Positions 43,640 through 56,112 of a DNA stretch of 64,000 nt are shown here, in pieces. The stretch is from Epichloe hybrida (taxonomy: Eukaryota; Ascomycota; Sordariomycetes; Hypocreales; Clavicipitaceae). The notes under the pieces were generated by a model. The model was not told where the DNA came from, did not search any database, and saw only the letters and a list, made by a program, of their open reading frames with translations. The stretch is from positions 1,054,001 through 1,118,000 of the forward strand of contig JAFEKR010000016.1 in assembly GCA_019022495.1 (NCBI GenBank), in the 5' to 3' direction. The translations under genes were made by a program, and so were the position numbers. Position 1 is the first letter of the stretch; the number at the start of each line of letters is the position of its first letter.

Positions 43640-44082
43640 CTTTGGTTTAAATTGCTCACAGCACTAGTAGTCTGTCAACGCTAGAGTATATAACTTGCTT
43701 CCCTTCCCTCTCATTCAAAGAGCTGAAGCCAGGCGCTATATAATGTACAAGATGACCACGAAGAAACTGTTGCACGGACAAATGTCATGGCTGGGGAAGA
43801 AGGACACGACGTGATAAGTAGGTAGTGGTCTTTTGAAAAGTATGCGAAATACGAAATTAAGACAGGAAATTAAAAAATGGAAAGGGGCAGCGTTGGCCGT
43901 ACAAGTAACAACGTAGATTTCCGTTTTAAATGCGGAAGCTTACGGAGAAGGGGGGGGAAAAAAAAAAAGAAACAAAGAAAACGACGCAAGTGAGCTGTAC
44001 GTGAATGGTTATTCTTCCATCCTCGGCTATGACCAGAACCAAAACGCCATACATATAGCCGCAAAGTTACACGTGAGAACTT
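43640..44082. other. Convergent 3' intergenic, SDR / Ca2+/H+ exchanger
   Basis: Tail-to-tail spacer with a G8/A10 homopolymer pair near 43951-43968. No gene. Confidence 0.55.
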
Positions 44083-45954
44083 TTAGCCAGTCCTGCCGTT
44101 GGCCATGTCAAGTTCGCTGTCGGGATACCCTGTGCACGAGATTGTCAGCGGCTTGCAATGATGAAACGGACGCAAGAAAAAAGGGGCCACACTCACAGAA
44201 AGCGCAGACAGCAATGATAGCATAGAGACAAATTAGCAGAAATCCTTCCAACCAGTGACTCTTGCCATCGCCGATCAGATAGTTGGTCAGCAAGACGGCC
44301 ACAAACATGACTGCTACTTGGAACAGGTCGAAGCTCAGATCCATGTTCTGGTTGCCCATGCACCAGCCAATAACAACCAGGAGAGGGATTAGAAACAAGG
44401 CAACCTGCATACTAGAACCAACTGCGACGCCAATCGCAAGGTCCATCTTGTCCTTGATAGCAACGGTAACCGCAGTTGCATGCTCGGCGGCATTTCCGAC
44501 AATCGGCAACAGGATCAAACCTACGAACTCTTCACTGAGACCTCCATTCGCAGTCACGGCTTCCACCGATGAAACTAATGCCTCGGCACAGAATGCTATG
44601 ATGACGGTAGACACGGTTAGTGTAGCCAAAGCCACAAAGAAGTGCAGCTGAGGATCCTCGGCCTCATCGTCTTCCTCGGCCTCCAAAAGGCGCTGGTTCA
44701 TGAGCATCCTGGACAGGCGCTGGTTCTCGTCCTTGTCAGTTATTGCATAACCCATGAGTGCGCTTGGCATGGCTAAGCCCTGTTTGACTGCTCCGTCGCC
44801 AATGCCTCTGTGAGACCAGGGTTTTGCTGCAACCTTCTGGCTCTCTTCGTTGAAAACGGCCTGGTGTGTTTTGAGCTGGAAGAACAGGTAGGCGCTGTAC
44901 ACGATGAGGAGGATAATGGAAGTGCCTCTGGACATCTTGGCAATATCGTCCTGGCCCACCCGGGGGGCTGCCTTTTCAAAAACAGATGGGACAATGACTG
45001 ATGCGGCGGCGAGGGCAAGCAAAGAGGCAGCCGTCTGGGCAACAGTGTGGTTGAAATGTTGCTCCGGTCTTCGCAAGCCGCCAAAGAAGAAGCAAAAGCC
45101 CATGACGAGAAGCAAGTTGGAAAGGATGGATCCAATCAGAGATGTCTGAACAATGGCCACCTTACCATCAGCCAGGGCAATGATGGCAACGATGAGCTCG
45201 ACAGCATTTCCAAAGGTAGCATTGATAAGACCACCGAGAGTTTCACCCGTGCGCAGGGCGACTTCTTCGGTGGCGTAGCTGAGCATGGCTGCCAAGGGAA
45301 TGATGGCTATGAAGTTGATGACGAAAACCACAATGCCGCTGACGTTGGCGTATTTCATGGCGATGCCGGCGGGTGCAGCGAGAATGAGTATGTTGATCCA
45401 CGAATTCAAAAAGGTACGCTGCAGCTGATTTGCCACGGTAAAGGGCTCCTTGGGCTGAACATGGCGAATGAGGCCCTCCTTTTTTCCTTCTTTTTTCCAT
45501 TGTTATCATCGGGAGAAGTGGGTGGTTCTGGTTCTAGGCCGACAGGCGAGCCATCCGTTCTGAACCCATCATCATCCATTTTCCGATTTCTGAGTTTCCC
45601 CGCCTCGCCATCTCCCAGACAACGATCGCGCGCGGCACTTTCGCTTGTTGGCAGGTTGGTGGTACCTCTACTTCTGTTCGCCTCGTCGCTTCCCTTTCCA
45701 AGGCTGGTCACAGTGTCGGCATTCGAAGGGGGGTTGCCGGGCATTGCACTGCTTGGTGTCGGTGCCGTGACTGCGTGGGTGAGTCCTTCGCCGTTGTTGT
45801 GCCCATCCTGTGCTTCCAACTGTCCCCCGGCCCATGTTTCTCGACGCTTGTCACGGTTGCCCCAAGATACGTGACGGAAAGGGTTCCACTGATCGGCTTG
45901 GGATCGATGAATGGTGTGCGCCGCGCGCTTGTTCTTGAAATGATTGACTACCAT
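44083..45954 (-). CDS. VCX1: Vacuolar Ca2+/H+ exchanger (Vcx1/CAX family), one-base frame break
   Basis: Vacuolar antiporter that sequesters cytosolic calcium using the proton gradient. Coding blocks 45954-44197 and 44129-44083, intron 44130-44196 (GTGAGT...CAG), which restores the terminal AFWYPDSELDMANGRTG. The N-terminal cytosolic part is disordered with family motifs NPFRHVSWGNRDKRRETWAG and PGNPPSNADTVTS. Transmembrane domains hold the two alpha repeats (GLINATFGNAVELIVAIIAL and GNAAEHATAV), with an acidic loop (LLEAEEDDEAEDPQ). Near 45480-45496 two A6 runs (minus strand) separate the N-terminal frame from the frame giving KEGLIRHVQPKEPFTVANQ; one missing A explains it, and with that base the length is 601 aa. 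The upstream start is uncertain. An intron at the break is unlikely, as no good donor exists. Confidence 0.85.
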
Positions 45955-47956
45955 GGCGATTAAAGTCGCAACAACTGTTAGCCATGCGCCAGTGTAAAGA
46001 GGGCCGGAGAATAAAAGGTATACAGAATGGAGGGAGGTTGGGAAATAAAAATAAAGTCGAAATTTCCCCAAAGATTTCGGGTTCTGTCTTGTTCAGGGAT
46101 CCTGAGACCAGAAACTCGAGGGGCCATGAACCACGATCCGCAGCGACACCGACCGACTCTGTGTGGGAAATACTGGGACGAACAGGGCCCAATGCTTGTT
46201 CTTGCATGCCGTCAAGAACATGCGGGTGATGAACGGGTCATGTTTGCACCGTTGTCAATGAGGCTGTGCTCGATGATGGCCGGTCGAGTGCATGAAGGAC
46301 GAGTTGAGTGAAGATGAGTTTGGCACCGCATCCGAGGGCCCTTGTAGCCCTTGCCGTGTTCATTGTAAAAGCCACCGCAAACGTGATGACTTGTTGAGTG
46401 AATTACTTGGCTTTGATGGCATCGATTTTTGTCGAACCTTGGACGAGGCACTGTGTGGCTTGCTGCAAGTGACAACGACGACGACGACGGACCAAGGAGA
46501 GGGAAAGGGGTGAGGGTGATAGTGACAATGATGTGATGAATTGAGAAGGCAAAAAACACAAACAAGAAGCATTACTTACAAGAAGTCATGTTGACAGAGA
46601 TGGGGAAATGTCTGGTCCTTTCCTGTCCCTGGCTGCTTTCCCTGGCTGCTTTGGCACGTCGTCAAGATTCGCCTATGAATAAATAACTCGCCCTCGAAAC
46701 CCATATGGCAAGCGTACGGAGTACAAAAGAGCTGCGTCAGGATCGAGGCTGGTGACTGAAAATGGACGGGGTTGAGCGCCTTGCTTCGATATTAACGCGT
46801 CCAGGCTTCACCGAGCCGATGCGATGGCGAATGGCGAGTGGCGAGTGTCACTGATGCCAACAACAAGGTTGTTTTTTTGTTGGGCAGTGACTGTGCGTGG
46901 GACAACAAACGAGCCCAAAGCCCAAAATTAGTCCGTACCAGAGGACCAGAGGACCAGAGGACCAGAGGACCAGAGGGAGCGAGTGGTCAATTTGGCAGCT
47001 CATTCCAGAACAGACGGGTCCGTCCCTGCTCCTCCTCCGCTTTGACTCCGTGCCAGTATCATCTGCTTGTCTTTTGGGTTTTTTACATGTACGGACTAGA
47101 AACGAGCAGGCGAGGTATGCATGCTAGGCACATACATCTAGCCAAGCCCGTTCAGCGCCGGCACACAACGTGGTGCAAAGTGCATGTGGCTGCTGCCTCC
47201 TTTGAGATCCTTCGAGATCAAGTCGTCAGCCAACCCAACCACTGCTCTGCACGTTGGTGGCTTGCATCCAGCCCGCATGCGCCTCCAGTCGTCTTTTGCG
47301 TCTTTTGCGTCTTTTGTACACTACATGTACGGTCCGTCGGTCCGTAATCCGTACACCCCCTGAATTATTTTAGAAATAAGGGAGACAGGGGCTAAGATTA
47401 AAAGGTACCTTTTATTACTAATAACCTATAGAAACGGATGTGTTCTTTCATAGCGCTATATACCCTGTCCATTTTCCTTGTAGCTCTTTAATAATAATAG
47501 TATTGATCCGTACTTATAGCTGATTACAGCTGCTAGAGAGGAACGAAAAACTGGGGCACGTAGATTTGTAAAATAACCTAGGGGGTATCAATGATTGACG
47601 TCAAGTTGATACGGAGCACCCCGCCTATATTACTCTTTCTACCTATACGGAGTAGTCCCTCATCTCCGTCTAGAGAAAATAACAGCGACGTATTGATTCT
47701 ATGTCAAGTGTGATAGTATACAGTCGGTCCCGTTTCTGAAAAAGAGCACGTATCTGCCCAACGCCGCCCAACGCCGCCCACTCCGCCCACTCCGCCCACT
47801 CCGCCGCTCCCTCATCCTCTTTAGATGGGCCCATATAGTTACTATCGCCTTGTCATGAACATCATCATCTACCCACATGTGCACATCATAAACCGTCGAT
47901 GATCCATCCCCCCATATATCGTCTTATTTAAACGTGTTTGGTTTGTCTTCTTCCCT
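45955..47956. other. Intergenic, VCX1 5' flank to SCC2 3' end
   Basis: Two kilobases with no supported gene. It contains an 8-bp tandem array (ccagagga, five copies, about 46938-46977), a GC-rich tandem stretch (cgcccaacgc and cgcccactc units, 47758-47806) and several TACGGAGTA motifs. Frames such as 46838-47347 consist of low-complexity repeats. Confidence 0.5.
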
Positions 47957-50900
47957 TCAAACCCAGTCTCCGTCTGCGTCTCCTTCATCACTATCCGCGT
48001 TTTGTTTGGGTGGTCTTCCTCTTTTGCGCGGCTGCTGTGAGTTTGACCGCGCTCTCTTCTTTCTTCCTCCTGGCGTCCCAGCCGCTTTTCTTTTGCGGCC
48101 TCTCTCACCACTCTCGTCATCCTCTTCTCCCTCGCCTGGTGTGCTCGGTCCGTCCATCTCCATCTCGTCTTCTTCATTCACCACTTTGAACTCCTTGTCG
48201 ACGTTCATCAGTTCCACGAATGCCTTGCACTTTTGTGCCATGGTTTCCTGGCTGGATAGCCCGCTCATGTGAGACTCAATTTCTTCCCAAACTCTCTCGC
48301 CGTGCACACCCTGCGCCTTCACGGGCATCTTGTTTAGGTCCTTGGCCAAGGCTTTGGCACGATTGTCGTGGCGATTCGTTCCCATACCGAAAAATCTGCG
48401 CAAATGTGTTCGTACCTCCCAAAGTGAGAGAAGAATGATAGATCCAGCAGTCAGTTGGCGTAGTCGTTGCGGTTCCACTGACAGTACAGGAGCTGCAGCA
48501 GTGGAAGCTGATGCCTCGGCTGGTGGTTCGACAAATGCTCCTTCTGTTGACACAGCCGTCACTGAGTCCGGCGCAACTGCGGGTGCCGGTTGTTCTGGCT
48601 GATCGAGATCCATACGAACATTGAACAGCTCATATTCTATTGCTTGAGCGACCGCAGCTCCTGTGCCGGCTACAATTTTCTCAATCTTGTTGACTGTAGT
48701 CTGAAGCTCTCCCACAGTTTGGTATTCGAAAAAGGCTAGATTTTCTGCAATGAAGCGTGAAAAGTCGACATGATGTGGCATGTTCTCGTTAGCATTCAGC
48801 CTCGCCAGGTCAAAATCTACCTGGCCAACAAACTTTTCCAGGAACCGTTGCCGATTCTTCATCTTGCTAATCTTCAAAACTTCCATCAGCAAATGAAGCT
48901 TTGACTGGAACGGGTCCATGGTGGCACCATGTGAATCCTTGACGACATCACGTTGATAGTTGTACGCAGACTGTACAGCCTTGACGTATTCCCTTTCTAG
49001 CACAGTCTCGTGTTTCTCGTGAAGAGATCGGTGTTCCAAGTACGCAAGTTCAGCGATTTTTCTGTTAGCAGACGTCTCGAGGGTGATCAAGGTTACACCC
49101 GTTTCCTTCGGATGCGTCAAGCCTTGGCGATTGATGCTGCCGAGAACTTCCATGGCCAAAAAGGCATGTTCATCTTGGCTAGACAACGCGATCCGAGTGA
49201 TGTCTTTGAGAAACCGCTGCGTAGTGGCACTAGCAACATCGTCAAAATTGGTGCCTCCCATAACAGTCAATTCCTTCTTTTCCTCTTTCGTGGAATCTTC
49301 TGCGGCTGCTTCGGATCTCTTTTCTTCCGTAACGAGAAATTCTTTAAAAGATCGCAGAATCATGGTTTCCAGAATGGGAACCTTGTCTTGGAAGACTTGT
49401 TGGAAAGCAGTGTAAACCTTGGCCAGTACATAGTTGCGAGGCCAGGACTGGCAAACAAGCCCGATGGCCTCGATGGATGCCTTTCGAGCTTCCAATGACT
49501 GTTGAGGTGAGGCAAATGGAGACAAAATGTCCACGATTAATTTGGGTACCGAGTCACCTTTCCAGCCGGGGAATTTATCTCTGAAAATTTGAACCTGTTT
49601 GTCCAGATCACAATGTTTGCCGACGCTACCAACAATAATGGAATATGCAGCGAGGAGATTGAGCCGTTTGGCGTCGAGCGGTGCCTTGGTCAGTCGCTGG
49701 ATTGCCATCAAACTGGACGCGACGAGATTGCCCAGAGGCGCGAAATCTTTGAGCAGCTCACAAACCGTATGTGCACATGCAATCAAGTCATCGAGTGCTC
49801 CCCGAGACGAGATTTTCCCGATGCCTTTAAGAAGTTGCAGTCTCACCTCAGCAAGAAATTCTTTGTGAACGGTGGGAAGCTGCGGTAATACCCGTTTGTA
49901 AATAACGGTTACCGCTCTAAACGCTGCCAATTCTTCAGCCCCGGTGAAACTGGCAAGTTGCGATTTCAAAAGTCTGATCTGCTCCAGACTGAACAGCTTC
50001 GGGTCAGCTTTTGCAAAGATTGTAAGCACCTGAAGGGCGTCACGGCCACAAGGCACACTGGCATTTTCTGATTCTGGGTTGTCGATTAACCCAAACATGG
50101 TCCCAACGAGTCGCGAACAAACACCAAATGGGCCTTGGCCCTCGGGAGGCTTGTTCTGAGGCTTGAGAATTGTCTGAAAAACTTTATCCAGAACCTCTGT
50201 CACGGTGCCACCCTTGACAGTCTGTATGATCAGTGCAACATGTTCCGAGAGAGAGGTTTCGAAGCTAGCAGTGTTCTCGTGGGCATAAAATGGTGCAAAC
50301 CAAACCTCTTCAATCATTTGCCGAGCTAGATCGCGTACACCTTCGTCCGGATCTTGAACTCGACGCAAGAGACCATTCGCAATGGCACTCCGTAAGACTT
50401 TGCTCCGGTTCCGCAAATAGATATCACGAGCCAGTTTCATTGCTCGCTTTCGCACGCCAACACCGGCGTCCTGGAACCGGTCTATGATCTTGGGCATCAG
50501 CGATGGTTCCAAGACGGGTCGCATGCTAATGCAGCTACCCAATAACCCAAGCGCTGAATCTCTGACTTGGGTAGACGAGTCACTGGCACAGTCGAGGATG
50601 AGCTGAATGACACTTGAGTCGCCATCTAGGATAGATGGATCAGTCTCGAGTACTTGGTTCACACTTTTCAAGCTTTTGCTTCGCACTGTAGCTTGGTCGC
50701 TGGCCATAGAACCTAGAAGAATGTTGAGAATTTTGCCAAATGATTCGCAAAAGGTGGACCGTAGCACAATTATTGAAAAAGCAAATTTGGCCACGTTTGC
50801 CGGAATGACTTTGAACGTGTATTCACTCGAAAGCCAGGTTCGATCCTCCATCATCATTCGCAAACGATACGCTGAGCGTCCGAGCTCCCTTTTCCGCTGA

Positions 50901-53663
50901 GAGTCCTCATCCTGGGTGTTATCGTAAGTTGTGTGGACTCTAGTCGCCCAATCTAGGACCAGAAAGGTCACAGAACTGGATATATGCGGATCATCGGAGC
51001 TTTTTTCTTGTAGATACTCGAGAGCACCTCGATATGGTCCCGACCAGGCAACGATGTGCTCCATGGGACACCTTTGCTCGAGACAATGAGTGGCAAGATC
51101 TGAAAGGTACCGCGCATATTCACCGGCATCGCTGTTTTCAAAAGTGCTGGCGGTTTTCTTAATATGAGAACGAAGACGGGAAATAGCGGCACTCATCGTT
51201 CCTAGGAGCTCCAAAGCCATGTTCTTCGCGGGAGCTGCGGTCTTTGGTGCTTCAAACAACTGCACCATCATTACCATCAGCAATCGTAGCAGCAACTCGG
51301 CCGACGGCCAGTCAGGTAGATAAAGACAAGTCGTGAAGTCATCCACGAAAAGGTCCAGCAGGTTGCGATACGGTGTATCTCCTGATTTCGTGGAACCCAT
51401 AGCACGCTTCACGATGAAGTTGATGACATAGGAGGCATTACGCATGGCAGTATCATTCAATGGAGCTGCGAGAGCTTCCAGTTCTTGGATTGCCACAGCT
51501 GGTTGCTGTGCGCCCTGTTCCTCGCTCACGATTGTGGCGGTTACCTGAGCTCGTGGTAGTTGTCGCTCGTCTTGCTCATCTTCTCCAAGTTCATCTGTAT
51601 TCATAGCATGGATGTTGGAGCTTTTGCCAGAGGCATCCCCGCCCCCAACTCGCCCAGAGCTAGCTTGAACGAGCCGCATGATGAGAGCTGATACAGGCTG
51701 GATACTGCCTCCATCAGCTAGCTTGAACTGTCTGGAGCTAAGCTTCCCAACTGGTAGCTTCTCCAATGAAGTCAAAATGTCGTCAATAATTCCTTGTCGT
51801 TGTTCAGGCTTAATCAGGAAAATCTGACACAGCATATCCATGGCAACGGAGCGAATGCCATCAAATTTTTGCAAACCGATCGCTGAGTCCTTTTCGAGAT
51901 ACGCATTCTCCACGAATATCAACCTCGAAGCCGTGAATTCGAGCGTGTTGATGACGGACTCAGATAACTCGATTTTTGTGATGAGCTCGGCCAGAAGCAC
52001 CGACAACTTCTGGCAGCATACGAAGATTGAGGCAATCGTTTTCTTGTGCTTCTGTATGAGCTTGAAAAGGCTACCAGGGGTGCCCGAATTCCGGAGCTCG
52101 ACCAAAGGCATCACGACGTCTTCGGTCACGGCCTTGAATATGTTGACGCACTTGGTGATAATGCTTTCAGAGTACAGCTGCTTGTCTTCACGGCAGCCAG
52201 ATAGTATTCTGAGGCATGTTCGCGCAGATTTCAAGGCAGTCTCCACTTCATTCAGCTGCTTGACCCAGACTTGAACAGCTGTCTCATCCCAGCTCTCGTC
52301 CACACGAATATCAAGACCATCCGCTTGTTTCAGGCTGGCTTCACTGAGCTTCATCACCCTAAGAAGGTTTTCCAAAGGAACAGAATCAAAGCTTTTCAGG
52401 CTGATGACTTTCTGAAGTGCAGTGTGCATCTTCTGCTGCGTTGCAGCTGTCATTGCAGCTTCCTGGTCATTCGTTATCGTAATGACATGATCCAGCCCAG
52501 GTTCCATAGCCAAGGCACTGCCCGCGGCAGAAAATACGGAACGCATCAGTTTTTCTAGAGCATCAACCGCCGCCTCGCCACGTTGACGTTGATCAAGACT
52601 TGTTCCGATGACAGCTTGGTTTTCCCCAAACGCTTCCCTTTCCTTCCTTCTGACTGACAGATTTTCTGGGGCGTCTGGAGCGACCGAGTACTCAATATAA
52701 TCGCCAGCATTGAGTCCAGCCCCGGGCAGTTCGATTCGAAAATCCGGGTTCTTGACAACGATAGAATCTTGCGATGCCAACTGGGCTTGGGTATATTGTC
52801 GAGCCTCAACGACTAATTGCTCTGATGGAGTGACAGTATTCTGCTGGTCGGGCTGATCGAAGTCTGGAATTTCGTTGTAGGACGAACGGTCGAAAGGTTT
52901 CGAAGGTATAGCCACTTCTATCCTGGGATGCAAAGTTCCATTGCTGATCGGAACGGGAGGCTTTGGCAGAGAAGGAGTTGTTGGTGTCTGGTGACACGCG
53001 GGGTTGCTTGATCGATCTGAATCTCCGTTTGCGACTTTGGGGCTGGAAGTATTTGGCTTTGTCGCCTTGAAGAAACTACCCACCCTCTCGTATACTGCTT
53101 TCGCAAGAGGTGACAGATTTTCGGATGTGCTTTTGCGCCGGCTCGATGATGAACTCAGCGGTCTCCCTTGAGGCACGGATGGAAATTTACTAACGAGACG
53201 TTAGAATTGCTAACTAGCATGTAAACGCGTGAGGTTGCACCAACTATTGAGTCCTTTTCGATGGTTTCAGATCGTGCAGTACATGATCAACGGTTTGTTT
53301 TAGATTCTTAGGACCGTTTGGTGAGTTTGTTGCCTCGTAATTCACTTTATCAAAGTCTTGCGTCGGGTATAAATCTCTGATACCCAAAGCCGGTGACCCA
53401 GAGCCGACATTAGGGTCTGGAATGATGTCTGGGCAGTTTCTGTCAGCCAAATTGAAATTGAGTTGCTTCAATCCCCTGGAGTTCCAAGAACAAAAAAAGT
53501 CCTTACCAGGTAGGAAGGGTACTGTAGAGGTTTGTGGTGAATAAGGCAATGACTCCTGTAGAGTGAATGGTCGAGCGAGATTATTGTTCAGTACTCCGGA
53601 AGTTTGCCGCGTTTCAACCCCATTCTTGGGGCCGTTTGTATTGTACGGAGCCATGTCTGCCAT
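47957..53663 (-). CDS. SCC2: Cohesin loader Scc2/Mis4 (NIPBL)
   Basis: Nuclear HEAT-repeat protein that with Scc4 loads cohesin on chromosomes and supports DNA repair and transcription. Exons 53663-53507, 53428-53245, 53189-47957; introns 53429-53506 (GTAAGG...CAG) and 53190-53244 (GTTGGT...TAG); 1857 aa. The first exon begins MADMAPYNTNGPKNG and has RPFTLQESLPYSPQTSTVPF, the Scc4-binding-type N-terminus seen in fungal homologues. The joins give LPDIIPDPN and SKRTQYKFPSVPQGRPLSS. The long exon 3 is mostly helical HEAT repeats (for example VRSKSLKSVNQVLETDPSIL and RKRAMKLARDIYLR). The Nipped-B C-terminal domain precedes an acidic/basic tail ending with an AT-hook-like RKRGRPPK. It is divergent from RPA12. 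Confidence 0.94.
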
Positions 53664-54226
53664 GTTGTAGGTCGTTACAATAGGGGAACCAGTCAGGCAT
53701 GGTCGAGGGCAAGTGCCGTCCGGTTTCGTCGCATTAGGCAGGCACAACCGCAGGAGACAGACAATAGGCTAGACAACTGCGGCGCCAGCAACAGAGCCCC
53801 GTGGCGCAAAGCCGGCCAAAACACTGGCAAGCCTCCGTCAGTCGGGAAATAAGTACTGCGCAGGAAAGCAATAGCTATGAGAGGTTCATGGAGAGCGATT
53901 GAGGACGCAAAGAGAGGCGTTCGATGGGCTGGAGCCAACATGGGGAAACAATTGCGACGACGGGATGCCCAGGCAACCTGCTTGCCTGGCGGGTGGATGA
54001 CATGGGTCCACGACCCGATCGTATCTGGCCAATCAGAACTTTTTCCTGTCGCCCCCGTCCTGTCCCTTGCTTAATCAGTTTATCCGTGCGCAAGAAAATG
54101 TTGTGATAAGCTTGTCAGTGTAGAAATGGAGAATGCGACAAGCCAAAATTCTTTTGAGTCAAATCTGCAGCGTCTCTAGCTCGAGTTCGACCACGCTCAC
54201 CCGAATTCAGCAATTACGAATAAGAG
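53664..54226. promoter_or_regulatory. Divergent promoter region, SCC2 / RPA12
   Basis: 563 bp between two divergent start codons; no other gene. No clear TATA box. Confidence 0.5.
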
Positions 54227-54731
54227 ATGGCTGCAATTGGGTCTCTCGTCTTCTGCAAAGATTGCGGTAACCTTCTCCCTGCCACCAAAGGCACGGAAAA
54301 GAATTCCCTGAAGTGTGAATGCTGCGGTGCCTGGAACAAAGGTTTGCGACAATGGCGAATCGCAGTTTATGTTCCCCGACTGCCGCTAATTGACCATCCC
54401 TCACATAGATACTGGATCGAGTGTTGTTTTGACGAAATCAAAGCCCTCAGATTTCCCTTCCGCCCTCCGACAAAAACTACAGTCGACTGTACAACGTGTT
54501 GAAAGACACAATGTACAAACCGAAAGTGTTGCGCAAGAACGATGCCCCACCTGTGGTCGGGAGGAAGTCAAATACTCCAACGTGCAGCTTCGTGGTGCCG
54601 ATGAAGGTTCAACAATCATTTACAATTGCGAGTGTGGCTATTCGTTAGTTGTCCCCAGCTGCTTCCCAACGCCATGTCTCTGTAGTTTCACTAACTTCTT
54701 TAATTTGAATAGATGGCAAGATAATAATTGA
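54227..54731 (+). CDS. RPA12: RNA polymerase I subunit Rpa12 (A12.2)
   Basis: Small zinc-ribbon subunit of RNA polymerase I, needed for rRNA transcript cleavage and termination in the nucleolus. Exons 54227-54341, 54409-54643, 54713-54731; introns 54342-54408 and 54644-54712 (GTTTGC...TAG and GTTAGT...TAG); 122 aa, like yeast (125). The N-terminal ribbon uses C10, C13, C30 and C33. The linker reads VLTKSKPSDFPSALRQKLQS. The C-terminal TFIIS-type ribbon has CPTCGREEVKYSNVQLRGAD, with the acidic DE of the cleavage hairpin, then CECGYSWQDNN. The last exon supplies only the final seven residues. It is tail-to-tail with LIA1, 55 bp apart. Confidence 0.94.
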
Positions 54732-54786
54732 ACAGAACCGAAATGCCATCAACGCGGGCGATTCAATTGTGATGTCAGATATATAT

Positions 54787-55818
54787 TTAGGCTGAAGCAC
54801 TAGCAGCTTCCGGTATCAATGCATATTCGGCGTTACCACTTTGTTCATATTCTGCCATATCCAGCGCTACAATCACACTCTCCCGGACGACCTTCTCTTT
54901 ATCGTGAAGGAAACGCTTGAGAACTTCTTCGACGCCCTCTTCCTCTCCAAGACTGCCAAGTGCTTCAGCAGCCTCGTGGCGGACCATACTGGCCTCTTCG
55001 ACGTTGCTCAAAGCCCCAGTAAGAGCAGGAATGGAAGCTGGGTGTGACAGCTGGCCAAAAACAAAGGCTATCTCGTGGCGAAAAAGAGCAGAAGGGTCAG
55101 CGAAGCCCCTGGCCAAAGCGAGAACCGCTGGAACCGCAGTAGGGCAGTCAGGCGGTGAGGCGAGATCGCGCAAGGTGAACATGGCACGATATCGCATGAA
55201 CAAAGGCTGGGTGGTATCCATAAGAGTCTTGCCAAGGTCTTTAACGGTGTTGCCGGAATCGGGCAAAGGTGGCGCAGGATCGATTGAAGCAAAATCACTG
55301 GATGTTGCTATTAGTGTACTCGATACAGACGACAAGACAAATTGATGAACATATACCAACCTCTGCCGTAATTTTTCTTGCTGGCGCTCTTGCGAACTTT
55401 CCCATTCTATCCGATCGATCGCGATCTCGCAAGTTTCTGTAACAACAACTTCCTCACCTTCACGGTCGCGGAAGTACTTCAATAGCTCCAAGCTCTCAGA
55501 ATTGCCCAGGGCGCCAAGAGCCTCAGCAGCCTCATGGCGACACATGGGGTCTTCATTCAGATCCGAGAGCACATCTCTCAGGGGATTGACGGCAGCTTCG
55601 TTCTTCGTTTGTCCGAGACAGTATGCCAACTCGTGTTTCAAGAGTGCTGAAGGCGACGCAAATCCAGCAGCAATAGCCTCGATGGCAGCAACCGCCGTCG
55701 CAGGGTCTCCGGTTGTCGCAACATGCTTCAACGAAAACAGGGCTCGAAAACGGACGGGCAGAGCGGTCGATTCGGAGCAAAGACTCTCCCGTAGGCTCTG
55801 AACAGTAGTTTCTGTCAT
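54787..55818 (-). CDS. LIA1: Deoxyhypusine hydroxylase
   Basis: Cytosolic di-iron enzyme that hydroxylates deoxyhypusine in translation factor eIF5A, the last step of hypusine synthesis. Exons 55818-55361 and 55297-54787, intron 55298-55360 (GTTGGT...CAG, phase 2), 322 aa. The start MTETTVQSLRESL at 55818 fits the family; the open frame upstream is not family-like. Two sets of HEAT-like repeats carry the four His-Glu metal dyads: LKHELAYCLGQ, CRHEAAEALGALG, FRHEIAFVFGQL and VRHEAAEALGSLG. The intron is 63 bp with no stop, so a retained-intron form would stay in frame, adding about 21 residues between the two halves. Confidence 0.95.
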   Translation of the reverse strand: MTETTVQSLRESLCSESTALPVRFRALFSLKHVATTGDPATAVAAIEAIAAGFASPSALLKHELAYCLGQTKNEAAVNPLRDVLSDLNEDPMCRHEAAEALGALGNSESLELLKYFRDREGEEVVVTETCEIAIDRIEWESSQERQQEKLRQRLVYVHQFVLSSVSSTLIATSSDFASIDPAPPLPDSGNTVKDLGKTLMDTTQPLFMRYRAMFTLRDLASPPDCPTAVPAVLALARGFADPSALFRHEIAFVFGQLSHPASIPALTGALSNVEEASMVRHEAAEALGSLGEEEGVEEVLKRFLHDKEKVVRESVIVALDMAEYEQSGNAEYALIPEAASASA

Positions 55819-56032
55819 TTTCAAGGTGATACACGTGCACTTTGTCAATGTGAACCAATATTGTGCGCCGCTTCGTTGTAAACTCCCGTCTAACAGAGAA
55901 GAAAAATTTAGGTGGGGTGATATGCGATAAGCAGGGCCCCGCCGACTTTGTCGTGCTAGCATAGCTGAAGACTTTATAGTGTCAAAAAAGATGTGTCCGT
56001 CCATCCATGGGAAGTGGTTCACCACTTCAATC

Positions 56033-56104
56033 GGTTCCATGGTCTAACGGTTATGACTGCGGATTCTGATTCCGCCAGCGAGGGTTCGACTCCCCCTGGA
56101 ACCT
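56033..56104 (+). tRNA. tRNA-Gln (anticodon CUG)
   Basis: 72 nt with no intron. Acceptor stem GGTTCCA pairs with TGGAACC. The anticodon stem GCGGA/TCCGC encloses the loop TTCTGAT with anticodon CTG. The T loop TTCGACT is intact, but the T stem (GAGGG/CCCCC) has one A-C mismatch at position 50-64. No CCA is encoded, as is normal for eukaryotes. Confidence 0.93.
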
Positions 56105-56107
56105 TGC

Positions 56108-56112
56108 TTTTT
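56108..56112 (+). terminator. Pol III terminator of tRNA-Gln
   Basis: A run of five T residues three bases after the tRNA 3' end. Confidence 0.75.

Noticed and set aside
44950..45874. 275-aa plus-strand frame over the Ca2+/H+ exchanger
   Set aside because: Antisense shadow; the minus strand encodes the exchanger with clear alpha repeats.
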